Assembly (NCBI GenBank): GCA_949297715.1
Contig: CASFTJ010000023.1
Coordinates: forward strand, 1-35,123
Reading direction: 5' to 3'
DNA length: 35,123 nucleotides
From: an uncultured bacterium
GTDB lineage: Bacteria > Cyanobacteriota > Vampirovibrionia > Gastranaerophilales > Gastranaerophilaceae
Made by a program: the position numbers and the translations under genes. Below, piece after piece: positions 22,828 to 31,967 of this stretch; position 1 is the stretch's first letter; every line of letters begins with the position of its first letter. The notes below the pieces were generated by a model that saw only the letters and a list, made by a program, of their open reading frames with translations, had not been told where the DNA came from and did not search any database.

Positions 22828-22933
22828 TATTTATGGTCCTTTCTTAATTCAATAGTTTTTATAAATTTAAATATCACAAAAATATTGTATAAATAACGTT
22901 TTTTATCATTTATATAAAAAAAATTAATATAAA

Positions 22934-22963
22934 TTGACAAAAAATATTCTTCACGGATATTAA
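22934..22963 (+). promoter_or_regulatory. Promoter placing transcription start on the ATG
   Basis: TTGACA (22934-22939), 18-bp spacer, TATTAA (22958-22963). The ATG of the next gene is at 22970, seven bases past the -10, and no Shine-Dalgarno is present: a likely leaderless transcript. Confidence 0.55.
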
Positions 22964-22969
22964 TTCAAT

Positions 22970-23893
22970 ATGAAGATAAGCAAAATTAACAACTCTAATT
23001 ACATTTACCATAACCGGAAAAACGATAAACAGGCCTTTGAAGGCTCAAGAAATTATATACATATCGGAAGAACTTATTTGAATAAGATAGACGGAGAAGT
23101 GACGCCTCAAACAGTAGAAGGACTTTCAATGCAGACAAAGATTATGCTGCGTCTTTTTACACCGAAAAGGATAAAAGAGCTTGCGCAGATGAATTGTTAT
23201 GCGGCTGACAAGTTAAAGAAGAATTTGGACGGGTTATTTGGCAAAGATAATTATACTATGATAGCGATAGGTCGTTCCGTTGCATCTATCGCTGAAACAA
23301 TGAAATATATGGGTTCGGATGTAAAAATTATTCCTTTATCAGGTTTAAGTTTTGGGATTCCGAAAAAAATTCCGGATAAAAATGTATACAAAGATTATTT
23401 GGATTTAATAGGAATTAATTCTGAAACAATAAACAGGAATAAAGAAAGAAAGTATATTTTATTGGATTTTACTTGCACTGGAGATTCTTTGAAGAATGCA
23501 GAATATTTTATAAAAAATGAAATTCTTGAGAGTAATCCAGTGAATTTAATTAGTATGTCTGTAAATCAAGCATTAGGTAATGATTATGATTCTAAATTTG
23601 CATTGTTATTTAGCTTATGCAGATTTAAAGAATTTTCTCCTGTCGGAAAGTTGAGTTTGTATAATTTAAAAAGAAGTTATGAGCAGGCGTATTTTAAGTC
23701 TTCAACGGAGAGTCAATCAAATATGGCGAATTATTTAAGAAATCTGTTTTTGTTCAACGTTTTTGATATTTTAAAAAAAGGAAATTTTGACAACAGTTGT
23801 CAAAAAGAGATAAAAGTATTAACCAAACATTATTTTAGCCCCAAGGTATTGATAAAGTTATTTCTAGAAAAGTACAAAGATGATTGTGTTTAA
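22970..23893 (+). CDS. PRTase-like protein
   Basis: 307 residues. The core resembles a type I phosphoribosyltransferase: TMIAIGRSVASIAETMKYMG (beta-alpha with small residues, like the first PRTase strand), VKIIPLSGLSFG, and KYILLDFTCTGDSLKNAEYF at about residues 161-180. In the last, DFTCTGDSL takes the place of the PRPP loop (usual form DD-x-x-TTG-x-T), with one of the two acidic residues missing. The N-terminus has KQAFEGSRN, the F-x-G-S variant of the local N-terminal motif. The C-terminus is helical. The changed loop suggests a PRTase fold with altered or no catalysis. Divergent from the HETGH operon. Confidence 0.5.
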   Translation: MKISKINNSNYIYHNRKNDKQAFEGSRNYIHIGRTYLNKIDGEVTPQTVEGLSMQTKIMLRLFTPKRIKELAQMNCYAADKLKKNLDGLFGKDNYTMIAIGRSVASIAETMKYMGSDVKIIPLSGLSFGIPKKIPDKNVYKDYLDLIGINSETINRNKERKYILLDFTCTGDSLKNAEYFIKNEILESNPVNLISMSVNQALGNDYDSKFALLFSLCRFKEFSPVGKLSLYNLKRSYEQAYFKSSTESQSNMANYLRNLFLFNVFDILKKGNFDNSCQKEIKVLTKHYFSPKVLIKLFLEKYKDDCV

Positions 23894-24012
23894 CTAAATC
23901 AGATAAAAAAATAAAAAAACAAAAAACAAAATAAAAAGCGTAAATATTCGTTAATATTTGGTAATTTTAAAGTTCCTTATGCTAAAATAATACTATGTAA
24001 GGGGAGATATAC

Positions 24013-25752
24013 GTGAGAGAGAAGCTGTCAGAGCGGACAAAAGAAAAGAGATTTAAGAGATTTGACAGATTGTTGAGTTGTCTGCACATATTTTTTGTAG
24101 GCTTTGCAGCGGCACTGGTGATTTACCTGTTTTTCATAATGGTAATAGATACAGGAAAATACAGAGTAAGAGCCCAAAACCAGCGAGCCGGCCGAACATT
24201 TTCAATGCGCGGTGATATTTATGACAGAAACGGGATAAAGCTTGCGACAGACAAGGTTTATTCTGATGTGTACGCACATCCTGCGAATTACGACAGCACA
24301 CCTGAAGAATTAGCGAAGCTTCTTGCACCGATTTTAAAAATACCTAAAGAACAATTGGCGGAAACCTTAAAGAAACCCGGGCCTGTAATAACCATAAAAA
24401 AAGATATAGACAGAAACGCAGCAAAGGAAATAGCAAAACTGCATTTAAGAGAAATATCGATGGGAAAGAAAAACACCCGAGAATATCCTCAAGGAACATT
24501 GGCAGCGCATGTTTTGGGGTATTACAATTTTGATGCAGATATAGCAAACGGAGTTGAATACACAGCGAAAGATAAGCTTGAAAACGTTGAAGAACCTGTA
24601 AAATTTCAGAGTACCCGTGACGGCAAGATTATCTATGATTTCACAACGGATCCTGTTGCGACAACTCAGCCTCCGAAAGGCGAAGATATAACTCTTACGA
24701 TAGATGCCGCAATCCAGCATATTTGTGAGAAAGAACTGGAAAAAATGGTTAAGGAAAAAGAAGCCTTGAGAGGCACGGTTCTTGTTATGAACCCAAAGAA
24801 CGGCGAGATTTTAGCATATGCAGTTTATCCGGCATATGATCCTAATAATTATCGAAAAGCAACGCAGGAGCAGATAAAAAATTGGACTTTAACGGATGTT
24901 TTTCCTCCTGGCTCAACATTTAAGATAATTACAGTTGCAGCCGCAATGAGTCTTGGCAAAATTAACGAGCATTCAAAAATCTTAGATACTGGTAAGACAA
25001 AAATCGGTAATTGGGAAATTAAAAATTATGACTATGACATACATCCATATCCCGGTGATATTTCATTAGAATACTTATTTGAGCATTCAAGCAATATCGG
25101 AGCGATAAATGTAGCTAAAACAATGACTCCGAGAGAGTTTTATAATGTATTAAAGGATTTTGGCTTTGGCTCAAGAACAGGTATAGATTTACCCGGCGAA
25201 TCTTCAGGACTTTTGCCATATTGGGCGCAGTGGGACAAGGGAATCCAAGCGACAATGTCATACGGATACGGGACATCGGTTACTGCAATGCAGATGATAT
25301 CAGCGGTTCAGGCTCTTGCAAATAACGGTGTAAAGGTGACTCCGCATATTATCAAATATTCACAGGAAGAATATGACAAAAAAATTCACTATACTCAAGT
25401 TGTAACCCCCGAAACCGCAAAAACAATAACAAAACTATTAACAGCAAGTGTTAATAACGGACGCTCTGTAATAAAGATGGATAACTATAATGTTGCAGCC
25501 AAAACGGGAACCTCCAGAAAACCAAAAGAAAATGCCGCAGGTTACACTCCTTATATGTACACTTCAACAGTAGGTTATTTGCCCTCATCAGATCCTCAGA
25601 TTTTAATATACGTAATGGTAGACAGTGCAAAAGTCGGCGCAATTTGGGGTAATACCGTTGCAGGCCCTGTATTTAAGGAGGTTGCAACACAAACCGCAAG
25701 AATTTTAAATCTAAAACAAGATAAGAAACCCACAGTAAAAGGAGATGATTAA
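24013..25752 (+). CDS. ftsI: Septal peptidoglycan transpeptidase (class B PBP, FtsI/PBP3)
   Basis: 579 residues from GTG with GGGGAG 7 nt upstream. A short cytoplasmic stretch, one transmembrane anchor (FVGFAAALVIYLFFIMVI, about residues 32-50), a dimerisation/pedestal part with RAGRTFSMRGDIYDRNGIKL, then the transpeptidase domain: SxxK as PPGSTFKI (S301, K304), SxN as HSSNIG (S359, N361), KTG as AAKTGTS (K497). It crosslinks peptide stems during division. Directly followed by murE (3-bp gap), the usual ftsI-murE order of the dcw cluster. FtsL and FtsW are not next to it. A possible promoter (TTGGTA...TAAAAT) lies just upstream. Confidence 0.9.
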   Translation: MREKLSERTKEKRFKRFDRLLSCLHIFFVGFAAALVIYLFFIMVIDTGKYRVRAQNQRAGRTFSMRGDIYDRNGIKLATDKVYSDVYAHPANYDSTPEELAKLLAPILKIPKEQLAETLKKPGPVITIKKDIDRNAAKEIAKLHLREISMGKKNTREYPQGTLAAHVLGYYNFDADIANGVEYTAKDKLENVEEPVKFQSTRDGKIIYDFTTDPVATTQPPKGEDITLTIDAAIQHICEKELEKMVKEKEALRGTVLVMNPKNGEILAYAVYPAYDPNNYRKATQEQIKNWTLTDVFPPGSTFKIITVAAAMSLGKINEHSKILDTGKTKIGNWEIKNYDYDIHPYPGDISLEYLFEHSSNIGAINVAKTMTPREFYNVLKDFGFGSRTGIDLPGESSGLLPYWAQWDKGIQATMSYGYGTSVTAMQMISAVQALANNGVKVTPHIIKYSQEEYDKKIHYTQVVTPETAKTITKLLTASVNNGRSVIKMDNYNVAAKTGTSRKPKENAAGYTPYMYTSTVGYLPSSDPQILIYVMVDSAKVGAIWGNTVAGPVFKEVATQTARILNLKQDKKPTVKGDD

Positions 25753-25755
25753 AAA

Positions 25756-27258
25756 ATGAAACTTGATGAACTCATTGAGCATTTGGATTATAAAGACCTA
25801 ATAAACTTTAAAAATGTGGAAGTCACAGGAATTTCATACAATTCAAAGACGACCAAAACGGGAGATATATTTGTCTGTTTAACAGGAGAATATACAGACG
25901 GGCATGAATATGCCAAAAATGCGATAGAGAATGGCGCAGTAGCACTTCTAGTAGAACATAAGGTTGAAGCAGGCAAGATACCGCAGATTGTAGTATCTTC
26001 CACCAGACACAAAATAGCAGATATTGCCGACAGGTTTTATTCAAGCCCGTCAAAAGGCATAAATTTAGTGGGAATAACAGGAACCAACGGGAAAACAACA
26101 GTAACCCATTTGATACAAAAGATTTTAGAAGAAAACGGGCAAAAATGTGCACTAATTGGTACATTAGGTTATAAATTGTCATCAAACGGCGAATATCGAG
26201 ATGCAAAACATACAACCCCTCAGGCACCTGAGCTTCAGGCAACATTAAGGATGATAAAAGACGTAGAAAAGATTGATAACGTAGTAATGGAGGTAAGTTC
26301 GCACGCTCTGGAGCAAAACCGTGTCGGCGGATGTCAGTTTAACGGAGCTGTTTTTACTAACTTGACACAGGATCACCTTGATTATCATATAACAATGGAC
26401 AATTATTTTGAAGCAAAGGCGCTTTTGTTTAAGCATCTTGAGGAAGGTGATTTTGCTGTAATTAATCTTGACGATAATTATGCTGAAAGATTTTTAAGTG
26501 TGATTCCGGAAGGTGTAAGAAAATATACCTACGGGGTTAAGAGGGATGCAGATTTGAAGGCTGAAGATATTCATTTTTCGCTAAACGGTGCAGAATTTAC
26601 TTTAAAAATAAATAATTCAGAGATTGCGGCATCATCAGGTGCAGAAACATTTAAAGTAAACCTTCATATGAACGGGATGTTCAGTGTATACAATGTTCTG
26701 GCCGCAATAACCTCAACAATAGCTATGGGAATTGATGTAAAAACAGCATTAAAAGCATTAGAAAATGTAAAAGGAGTTGCGGGACGGTTTGAAGTGGTAG
26801 TTAAAAAACCGCTTGTAATAGTAGATTATGCGCATACCCCTGACGGATTGGAAAATGTATTAAAATCCGCAAGAGAAATTACCCCCAAAGACGGACAGCT
26901 AATTTGTTTATTTGGCTGCGGCGGTGATCGAGATGCGACAAAGCGTCCTAAAATGGGAGCAATAGCTGAGAAAATTGCTGATAAAATAATAATCACTAGC
27001 GACAATCCAAGAAGCGAAGATCCGCAGCAAATTATAACGGATATAATAGCAGGATTGAAGAATGTAAACACCGAAACAGTAACCGTAGAACCTGACAGAG
27101 GTCATGCAATAGCGCTTTTAAAAACTATTGCAGGCAATAATGATGTTGTAGTAATAGCAGGTAAAGGGCATGAAGATTATCAAATTTTAAAAGATAGAAC
27201 AATTCACTTTGATGATAGAGAAGAGGCGAGAAAAATATTTGAGGGCAGCGTAATATGA
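25756..27258 (+). CDS. murE: UDP-MurNAc-L-Ala-D-Glu:meso-diaminopimelate ligase
   Basis: 500 residues. Adds the third residue to the peptidoglycan precursor in the cytoplasm, using ATP. N-terminal UDP-binding domain (VTGISYNSKTTKTGDIFVCL), ATP loop VGITGTNGKTTVTHL (about residues 105-119), TTPQAPELQATLRM, VMEVSSHALEQNRVGG (carbamylated-Lys region), TNLTQDHLDYH, VDYAHTPDGLENVL, and SDNPRSEDP at residues 415-423. DNPR is the meso-DAP specificity motif, so the cell wall is DAP-type. The stop overlaps the nagA start (ATGA). Confidence 0.95.
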   Translation: MKLDELIEHLDYKDLINFKNVEVTGISYNSKTTKTGDIFVCLTGEYTDGHEYAKNAIENGAVALLVEHKVEAGKIPQIVVSSTRHKIADIADRFYSSPSKGINLVGITGTNGKTTVTHLIQKILEENGQKCALIGTLGYKLSSNGEYRDAKHTTPQAPELQATLRMIKDVEKIDNVVMEVSSHALEQNRVGGCQFNGAVFTNLTQDHLDYHITMDNYFEAKALLFKHLEEGDFAVINLDDNYAERFLSVIPEGVRKYTYGVKRDADLKAEDIHFSLNGAEFTLKINNSEIAASSGAETFKVNLHMNGMFSVYNVLAAITSTIAMGIDVKTALKALENVKGVAGRFEVVVKKPLVIVDYAHTPDGLENVLKSAREITPKDGQLICLFGCGGDRDATKRPKMGAIAEKIADKIIITSDNPRSEDPQQIITDIIAGLKNVNTETVTVEPDRGHAIALLKTIAGNNDVVVIAGKGHEDYQILKDRTIHFDDREEARKIFEGSVI

Positions 27259-28160
27259 AGACAAAACTTTTAATTGAACAACATACACACGGAGCATTTG
27301 GAGTTTCTTTTAATACTGCGTCGGCTGATGATATATTGGCACTAACGAAAGAAATAACAAAATACGGGGTAGGCGGGATATATCCTACACTGGTTACTGA
27401 TAATATAATGGATATTAAACATCAGATAGAAGTTATAAAAAAAGCGGCGCAAAGACAAACTTTTGATATGGCAAAAATTCTCGGTATCCACATGGAAGGG
27501 ATTTTTCTAAATGTTGAAAAGCGCGGGATTCATAACCCTAAGTATTTTTTAAAGCCGACAATAGAAAACTATCAAATAATAGAAGATCCTTTTATAAAGA
27601 TAGTGACGCTTGCACCAGAATTTGATGACGGGCTTATATATTACTTGTGGAATAAAGGTGTAAAAGTTCAGGCAGGTCACTGCATAAGCGGTCACTTAAA
27701 CGGTTGCCGAGCTGTAACACACTTGTTTAATGCGATGAGCGGTATAGCACATAGAGGTGTTTCGACTGCGTTATCGGCATTAATTAATGATTATATTTAT
27801 ACAGAGATTATTTGTGACGGAATACACGTATCGGATGACGCATTAAAGCTTGTATTCAAAATGAAACCTGCAGACAAAGTTATTTTAATAAGTGATAGTC
27901 TGCCGATTACAAAGAGTAATTTATCAGAAATGATATTTGCAGATGAAATGATTTATTATGACGGAATCAAAGCGACGTCTGCAGATGGAACTTTAGCAGG
28001 CAGTACGGCGCTTTTGCCAGATATAATAAAGCGTTTGCATTCGGTTAAGCTATTCAACCCGCAATTCATAGAAAATCCATATAAATATCATAATATAGAA
28101 CTTCCGGGATTTATAGAGTGGGATGAAAACTGGAATATAGAAAAAGTTCATATCGGATAA
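27255..28160 (+). CDS. nagA: N-acetylglucosamine-6-phosphate deacetylase, short form
   Basis: 301 residues against about 380 for typical NagA. The start lies within the ATGA overlap with murE. The metal-binding barrel motifs are present: EQHTHGAFG near the start (HTH), LGIHMEGIFLN (residues 76-86), VQAGHCISGH, AVTHLFNAMSG, IICDGIHVSDDAL, ILISDSLPIT (catalytic Asp) and DGTLAGSTALL. What is missing is mainly the N-terminal half of the small beta-sandwich domain, which is not catalytic. It would remove acetyl from GlcNAc-6-P during wall recycling. Its coupling to murE supports that role. Confidence 0.85.
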   Translation: MKTKLLIEQHTHGAFGVSFNTASADDILALTKEITKYGVGGIYPTLVTDNIMDIKHQIEVIKKAAQRQTFDMAKILGIHMEGIFLNVEKRGIHNPKYFLKPTIENYQIIEDPFIKIVTLAPEFDDGLIYYLWNKGVKVQAGHCISGHLNGCRAVTHLFNAMSGIAHRGVSTALSALINDYIYTEIICDGIHVSDDALKLVFKMKPADKVILISDSLPITKSNLSEMIFADEMIYYDGIKATSADGTLAGSTALLPDIIKRLHSVKLFNPQFIENPYKYHNIELPGFIEWDENWNIEKVHIG

Positions 28161-28197
28161 ATTATAGACTTATCCTAAAATTGACAGGAGCGAAGAA

Positions 28198-29847
28198 ATG
28201 AGAAGTGACAATATAAAAAAAGGAATTTCAAGAACACCCCATAGAGGTTTGTTGATGGCAACAGGTGTAAGCAAAAAGAATATGAAGGCACCATTTATAG
28301 GCATAGCGAGTGCTTTTTCAGATCTTGTTCCCGGACATATCGGGATGCGAGATTTAGAAAGACAGATAGAAAAAGGCATTCATACATCTGGCGGTCAGGC
28401 ATTTATATTTGGGGTTCCTGCAGTTTGTGACGGGATTGCGATGGGGCATGAGGGAATGAGGTATTCCCTGCCGTCGAGAGATTTAATTGCGGATTGCGTA
28501 GAAAGTGTTGCTTCTGCTCATCAGTTAGATGGAATTGTACTTCTATCGAACTGTGACAAAATTACGCCCGGAATGCTTATTGGTGCATTAAGATTGAATA
28601 TTCCTGCAATAATAGTGACCGCAGGGCCGATGCTGGACGGTGAATGCAGAGAACATCACAAATTAACAATGGCCTCCGGTTCATTTGAAGCTATCGGAAA
28701 GTTTAGAAACGGCGAAATAACCGAGGAAGAACTTATCGCATTGGAAGAAGAAGCTTGTCCGTCAGCAGGCGCATGTCAAGGAATGTATACGGCAAATACA
28801 ATGGCTTGTTTAACAGAAATAATGGGGATGACGCTTCCGTATTGCGCATCATCTGCTGCTGTTTCAGCTAGAAAACGTCGAATAGCTTTTGAGAGCGGAA
28901 TGCAGATTGTAGAACTTGTAAAAACCGATACAAAGCCTTCGGATATAATAACAAAAGATTCAATTTTAAACGCAGTAACGGCATCACTTGCCCTTGGCGG
29001 CTCTACTAATGTATTTTTGCATCTTTTAGCGATTTCAAATGCTGCAGGGCTGGATGTTACGATTGATGATTTTGATAATCTATGCCGAAAGATTCATCAG
29101 ATTGTAAAAATAAGTCCGTCTTCTTCACTTACGATGACAGATTTTCATAATGCAGGCGGGATACCTGCGGTAGAAAAAGCACTTTCGGAGCAGTTGGCGG
29201 AAATATTAACCGTAAGCGGTTTTACAAATAAGGAAATTGCAAAATCAGCTTATATAAATACCGATATAATACCAATGTACGAAGATTCAAAATATACAGA
29301 AGCTGGGCTTGGCGTGTTATACGGAAACATAGCCGAGAAAGGCAGTGTTATAAAGATTTCGGCAGTAGCGCCTGAATGTTACGTGTTTGAAGGAAGAGCC
29401 GTAACTTTTGACAGCGAAGAAGAAACGATGGAAGCTATTGAAAACGACAAAATTAAAGCGGGAGATGTTCTGGTAATTCGTTATGAAGGGCCTTCAGGTG
29501 GCCCCGGCATGAGAGAGATGCTTGCGCCGACATCACTTTTAGTCGGAAAGGGGCTTGGAAAATCCTGTGCACTTATTACGGACGGCAGGTTTTCCGGTGC
29601 GACAAGAGGAATTTGTGTCGGACATATTTGCCCGGAAGCCGCAAAAGGCGGTGAGATTGCGCTCATTAAAAACGGAGACAAAATCAAAATCGACATCCCG
29701 AATAGAAAAATAGAACTTCTTGTAAGCGACGAAGAACTTGAAATCAGACGCAAGAATTTAAAACCGTTTGAACCAAAAGTTAAATCCGGCTACCTTTACA
29801 AATATTCAAGAAATGTTCAGGATGCCTCACACGGCGCAATTGTTTAA
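28198..29847 (+). CDS. ilvD: Dihydroxy-acid dehydratase
   Basis: 549 residues, full length, with AGGAGC 7 nt before the ATG. Catalyses the dehydration step of valine/isoleucine (and pantothenate) synthesis with an Fe-S cluster. Signatures: [30 protein letters not shown]-type [13 protein letters not shown] (Cys119), [20 protein letters not shown] (Cys187/Cys193), [14 protein letters not shown] and [17 protein letters not shown]. Last gene of the ftsI-murE-nagA run (37-bp gap after nagA). It converges on the small regulator with overlapping stop codons. Confidence 0.95.
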   Translation: MRSDNIKKGISRTPHRGLLMATGVSKKNMKAPFIGIASAFSDLVPGHIGMRDLERQIEKGIHTSGGQAFIFGVPAVCDGIAMGHEGMRYSLPSRDLIADCVESVASAHQLDGIVLLSNCDKITPGMLIGALRLNIPAIIVTAGPMLDGECREHHKLTMASGSFEAIGKFRNGEITEEELIALEEEACPSAGACQGMYTANTMACLTEIMGMTLPYCASSAAVSARKRRIAFESGMQIVELVKTDTKPSDIITKDSILNAVTASLALGGSTNVFLHLLAISNAAGLDVTIDDFDNLCRKIHQIVKISPSSSLTMTDFHNAGGIPAVEKALSEQLAEILTVSGFTNKEIAKSAYINTDIIPMYEDSKYTEAGLGVLYGNIAEKGSVIKISAVAPECYVFEGRAVTFDSEEETMEAIENDKIKAGDVLVIRYEGPSGGPGMREMLAPTSLLVGKGLGKSCALITDGRFSGATRGICVGHICPEAAKGGEIALIKNGDKIKIDIPNRKIELLVSDEELEIRRKNLKPFEPKVKSGYLYKYSRNVQDASHGAIV

Positions 29848-30059
29848 CGTTTTTCCTCACGTCTTATAAATTTCAAATCATACCCTAAAATATCTGCGAT
29901 AATAAGCATTTCTCGATGGGTTATTGTTTCGTTGCGGAGTTTGTTAGAAAGATTCTGCATTGAATACGGTTTTCCAAGTTTTTTGGAAAGCGCCTGCGCA
30001 AGCTCTGTCAGACTTACATTAACATCAAGTAACACTTTTTTCAAATCGTTCATTATCAT
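29844..30059 (-). CDS. Small HTH regulator
   Basis: 71 residues from the ATG at 30059 (GGAG 9 nt upstream); a GTG at 30074 would add five but leaves no ribosome site. A single helix-turn-helix domain of XRE type: [59 protein letters not shown]. It resembles phage-like or LLM-type regulators with no further domain. Divergent from the prepilin-like gene (147 bp), so it may control itself and that gene. Confidence 0.7.
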   Translation of the reverse strand: MIMNDLKKVLLDVNVSLTELAQALSKKLGKPYSMQNLSNKLRNETITHREMLIIADILGYDLKFIRREEKR

Positions 30060-30074
30060 TGAAAACAACTCCAC

Positions 30075-30206
30075 ATATTTATTTAAAATTATACTTATTT
30101 GTTAAGTTATTAATAAATAAATTTAATTATTAATTGACAATTAAACGTATTTATTTAAAAATAAATTTATAAATTTAAAACAAATAAATATTAGTTAAGG
30201 AGCTTT
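30075..30206. promoter_or_regulatory. Divergent control region between the HTH and prepilin genes
   Basis: Very A/T-rich. TTGACA at 30134-30139 faces the prepilin gene. A perfect inverted repeat ATTTATTT-AA-AAATAAAT lies at about 30149-30166, in the promoter spacer/-10 zone: a candidate operator. TAAGGAG precedes the ATG at 30207. Confidence 0.4.
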
Positions 30207-30851
30207 ATGAAAAAGGCATTCACAATGGCAGAAGTCCTCATTACAATTGGAGTTATCGGCATTGTCGCATCAATGACCTTACCTTCTGCCCTTGGGAAAT
30301 ACGAAAAAATAAGAGTTGCAAACCAGATAAAAAAAATGTACTCTGTAATGAGTCAGGCAATAAGACTTGCTGAAGAAGCAAATGGAGAGTTTAAATATTG
30401 GACTTATAATTCAGCAGAAGAATTGTATAATTTTTATCTTGCTAAGCACTTAAATACAATAAAAACCGAATACTCGATACATTTTTCAGGAGCGTTCACG
30501 AATGGAATACGACTAGTTTTTGAAGATGGGACACAGGCTGTCTGTGCCTATAAAGCCAACATCAAGGATTACGGGAATCAGGTAGAAATACCAATCTGCA
30601 TATTCTCGCCGAAAGCAGTACAAAAATGGGAACCAGTTGCTCAAAACATGACAAAAAAAGGAACACATGAGTTTTTCTGGTTTTTTATTACTGAAAAGGG
30701 CACTCTGGAACCGCCACATCTTGACAAATCAAGGGAATATAACATTCAACAATGCAGGGACGGAGATTCAGCAACTCAAAATCACTACACAGACTGTAGT
30801 ACACTTTTATACAAAGACAACTGGAAATTTAGAGATGATTATCCATGGTAA
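30207..30851 (+). CDS. Prepilin-like protein with N-methylation-type leader
   Basis: 214 residues. MKKAFTMAEVLITIGVIGIV is a type IV prepilin/pseudopilin signal: short basic leader, cleavage before Phe, Glu at +5 (TMAEV) and a hydrophobic helix. The residue before the cut is Ala instead of the usual Gly. The helix continues to ASMTLPSALGKYEKIRVANQ. A globular domain follows with two Cys in a late loop (QQCRDGDSATQNHYTDCST), typical of pilin disulfides. Likely a minor pilin or pseudopilin exported by a type IV filament machine encoded elsewhere. 18 bp before the Fe-S gene. Confidence 0.75.
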   Translation: MKKAFTMAEVLITIGVIGIVASMTLPSALGKYEKIRVANQIKKMYSVMSQAIRLAEEANGEFKYWTYNSAEELYNFYLAKHLNTIKTEYSIHFSGAFTNGIRLVFEDGTQAVCAYKANIKDYGNQVEIPICIFSPKAVQKWEPVAQNMTKKGTHEFFWFFITEKGTLEPPHLDKSREYNIQQCRDGDSATQNHYTDCSTLLYKDNWKFRDDYPW

Positions 30852-30869
30852 TCATGCTATTATTATATT

Positions 30870-31964
30870 ATGAAAGAATTAAAAGACTTTGCCGACGATA
30901 TAAACAGGTGTTCAAAATGCGGGCTGTGTCAGTCTGTTTGTCCTGTCTATAAAGTTACGGGAAATGACTGTGCCGTTTCGCGCGGAAAATTTGTTATGCT
31001 GGAAGGCGTTTTAAAAGGCGATTTAAAGCTTAACAAAAACATCGAAAAATACCTTGATATGTGCCTTAAATGCGGAAAATGCAAGGATTTTTGCCCAAGC
31101 GGAATTGATGTGTGCAAAATTTTTAATATGGCAAAAGCAGAGTGTTCTAAAAATTCATTTCGCGGTAAAGTTGAAAAGTTTTTAGAATCGGATTTGGTGT
31201 TTGGCAATTTAATGAGAATTACAAAAAAACTTACGCATTCCTTTTCTCGCAAGTCCGACTTAAATGTGTCGGAAAAGTCCCAAAAATTACTTTATTTTAA
31301 AGGATGTGTGAATAATGTTTATCCAAAAACAGAGAGAGCATTGAAAAAAATCTTTAAAAATCTGGATGCAGAGTTGATTGAAAGGGATTTTGAATGCTGC
31401 GGACTTCCTTTTTTGTCAAGCGGAAATTTAGAGCGCTATGAACAGGTTAAGGCTCGAAATTTACAGCTTATGGCTGAATGCCGATACGATTACGTTTTGA
31501 CTGATTGTGCAAGCTGCGAAAGCACTTTAAAAGAGTATTTTTCAGAAAACACTTCCCCGAAATTTATAAATGCCGCCGAATTTTTATCTGAGCAGAATAT
31601 AAAATTCAGGTTTAAAAAGCCTGTAAAAGTGACATTTCACAAACCTTGTCATTTGAAAAGTGTTGAATTTTTATCAAAATTGTTTGAAAAATGCGAAAAT
31701 CTTGAATATATAGAGATGAAAGATTATGATGAATGTTGCGGATTTGCCGGTCGATTTGCAATTTTTAACCGCGGTATATCAATTGAAATATCAAAAAATA
31801 AAGCGCAAAATATTATCAATACAGGCGCAGATATAGTTCTTACGACATGTCCTGCCTGCGTAATCGGTATAATCCAAGGACTTCAGTTAATTAAGCCCTC
31901 TGGCAAAAAGCGTCCTAAAGTTATGAATATAGTTGACTTTCTTGCAAAAGCCGAAATAATTTAA
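30870..31964 (+). CDS. (Fe-S)-binding oxidoreductase subunit, GlcF/LutA/GlpC type
   Basis: 364 residues. Two 4Fe-4S ferredoxin-type clusters: CSKCGLCQSVCP (Cys14, 17, 20, 24) and CLKCGKCKDFCPSGID. Then two CCG domains: FECCGLPFLSSGNLERYEQV and DYDECCGFAGRFAIFNRGI, with FHKPCHLKS and LTTCPACVIGI. This is the layout of GlcF (glycolate oxidase), LutA (lactate) and GlpC (glycerol-3-P). Without the partner FAD subunit next to it, the substrate cannot be assigned. Convergent with proC, stops 4 bp apart. No clear ribosome site. Confidence 0.8.
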   Translation: MKELKDFADDINRCSKCGLCQSVCPVYKVTGNDCAVSRGKFVMLEGVLKGDLKLNKNIEKYLDMCLKCGKCKDFCPSGIDVCKIFNMAKAECSKNSFRGKVEKFLESDLVFGNLMRITKKLTHSFSRKSDLNVSEKSQKLLYFKGCVNNVYPKTERALKKIFKNLDAELIERDFECCGLPFLSSGNLERYEQVKARNLQLMAECRYDYVLTDCASCESTLKEYFSENTSPKFINAAEFLSEQNIKFRFKKPVKVTFHKPCHLKSVEFLSKLFEKCENLEYIEMKDYDECCGFAGRFAIFNRGISIEISKNKAQNIINTGADIVLTTCPACVIGIIQGLQLIKPSGKKRPKVMNIVDFLAKAEII

Positions 31965-31967
31965 AAC

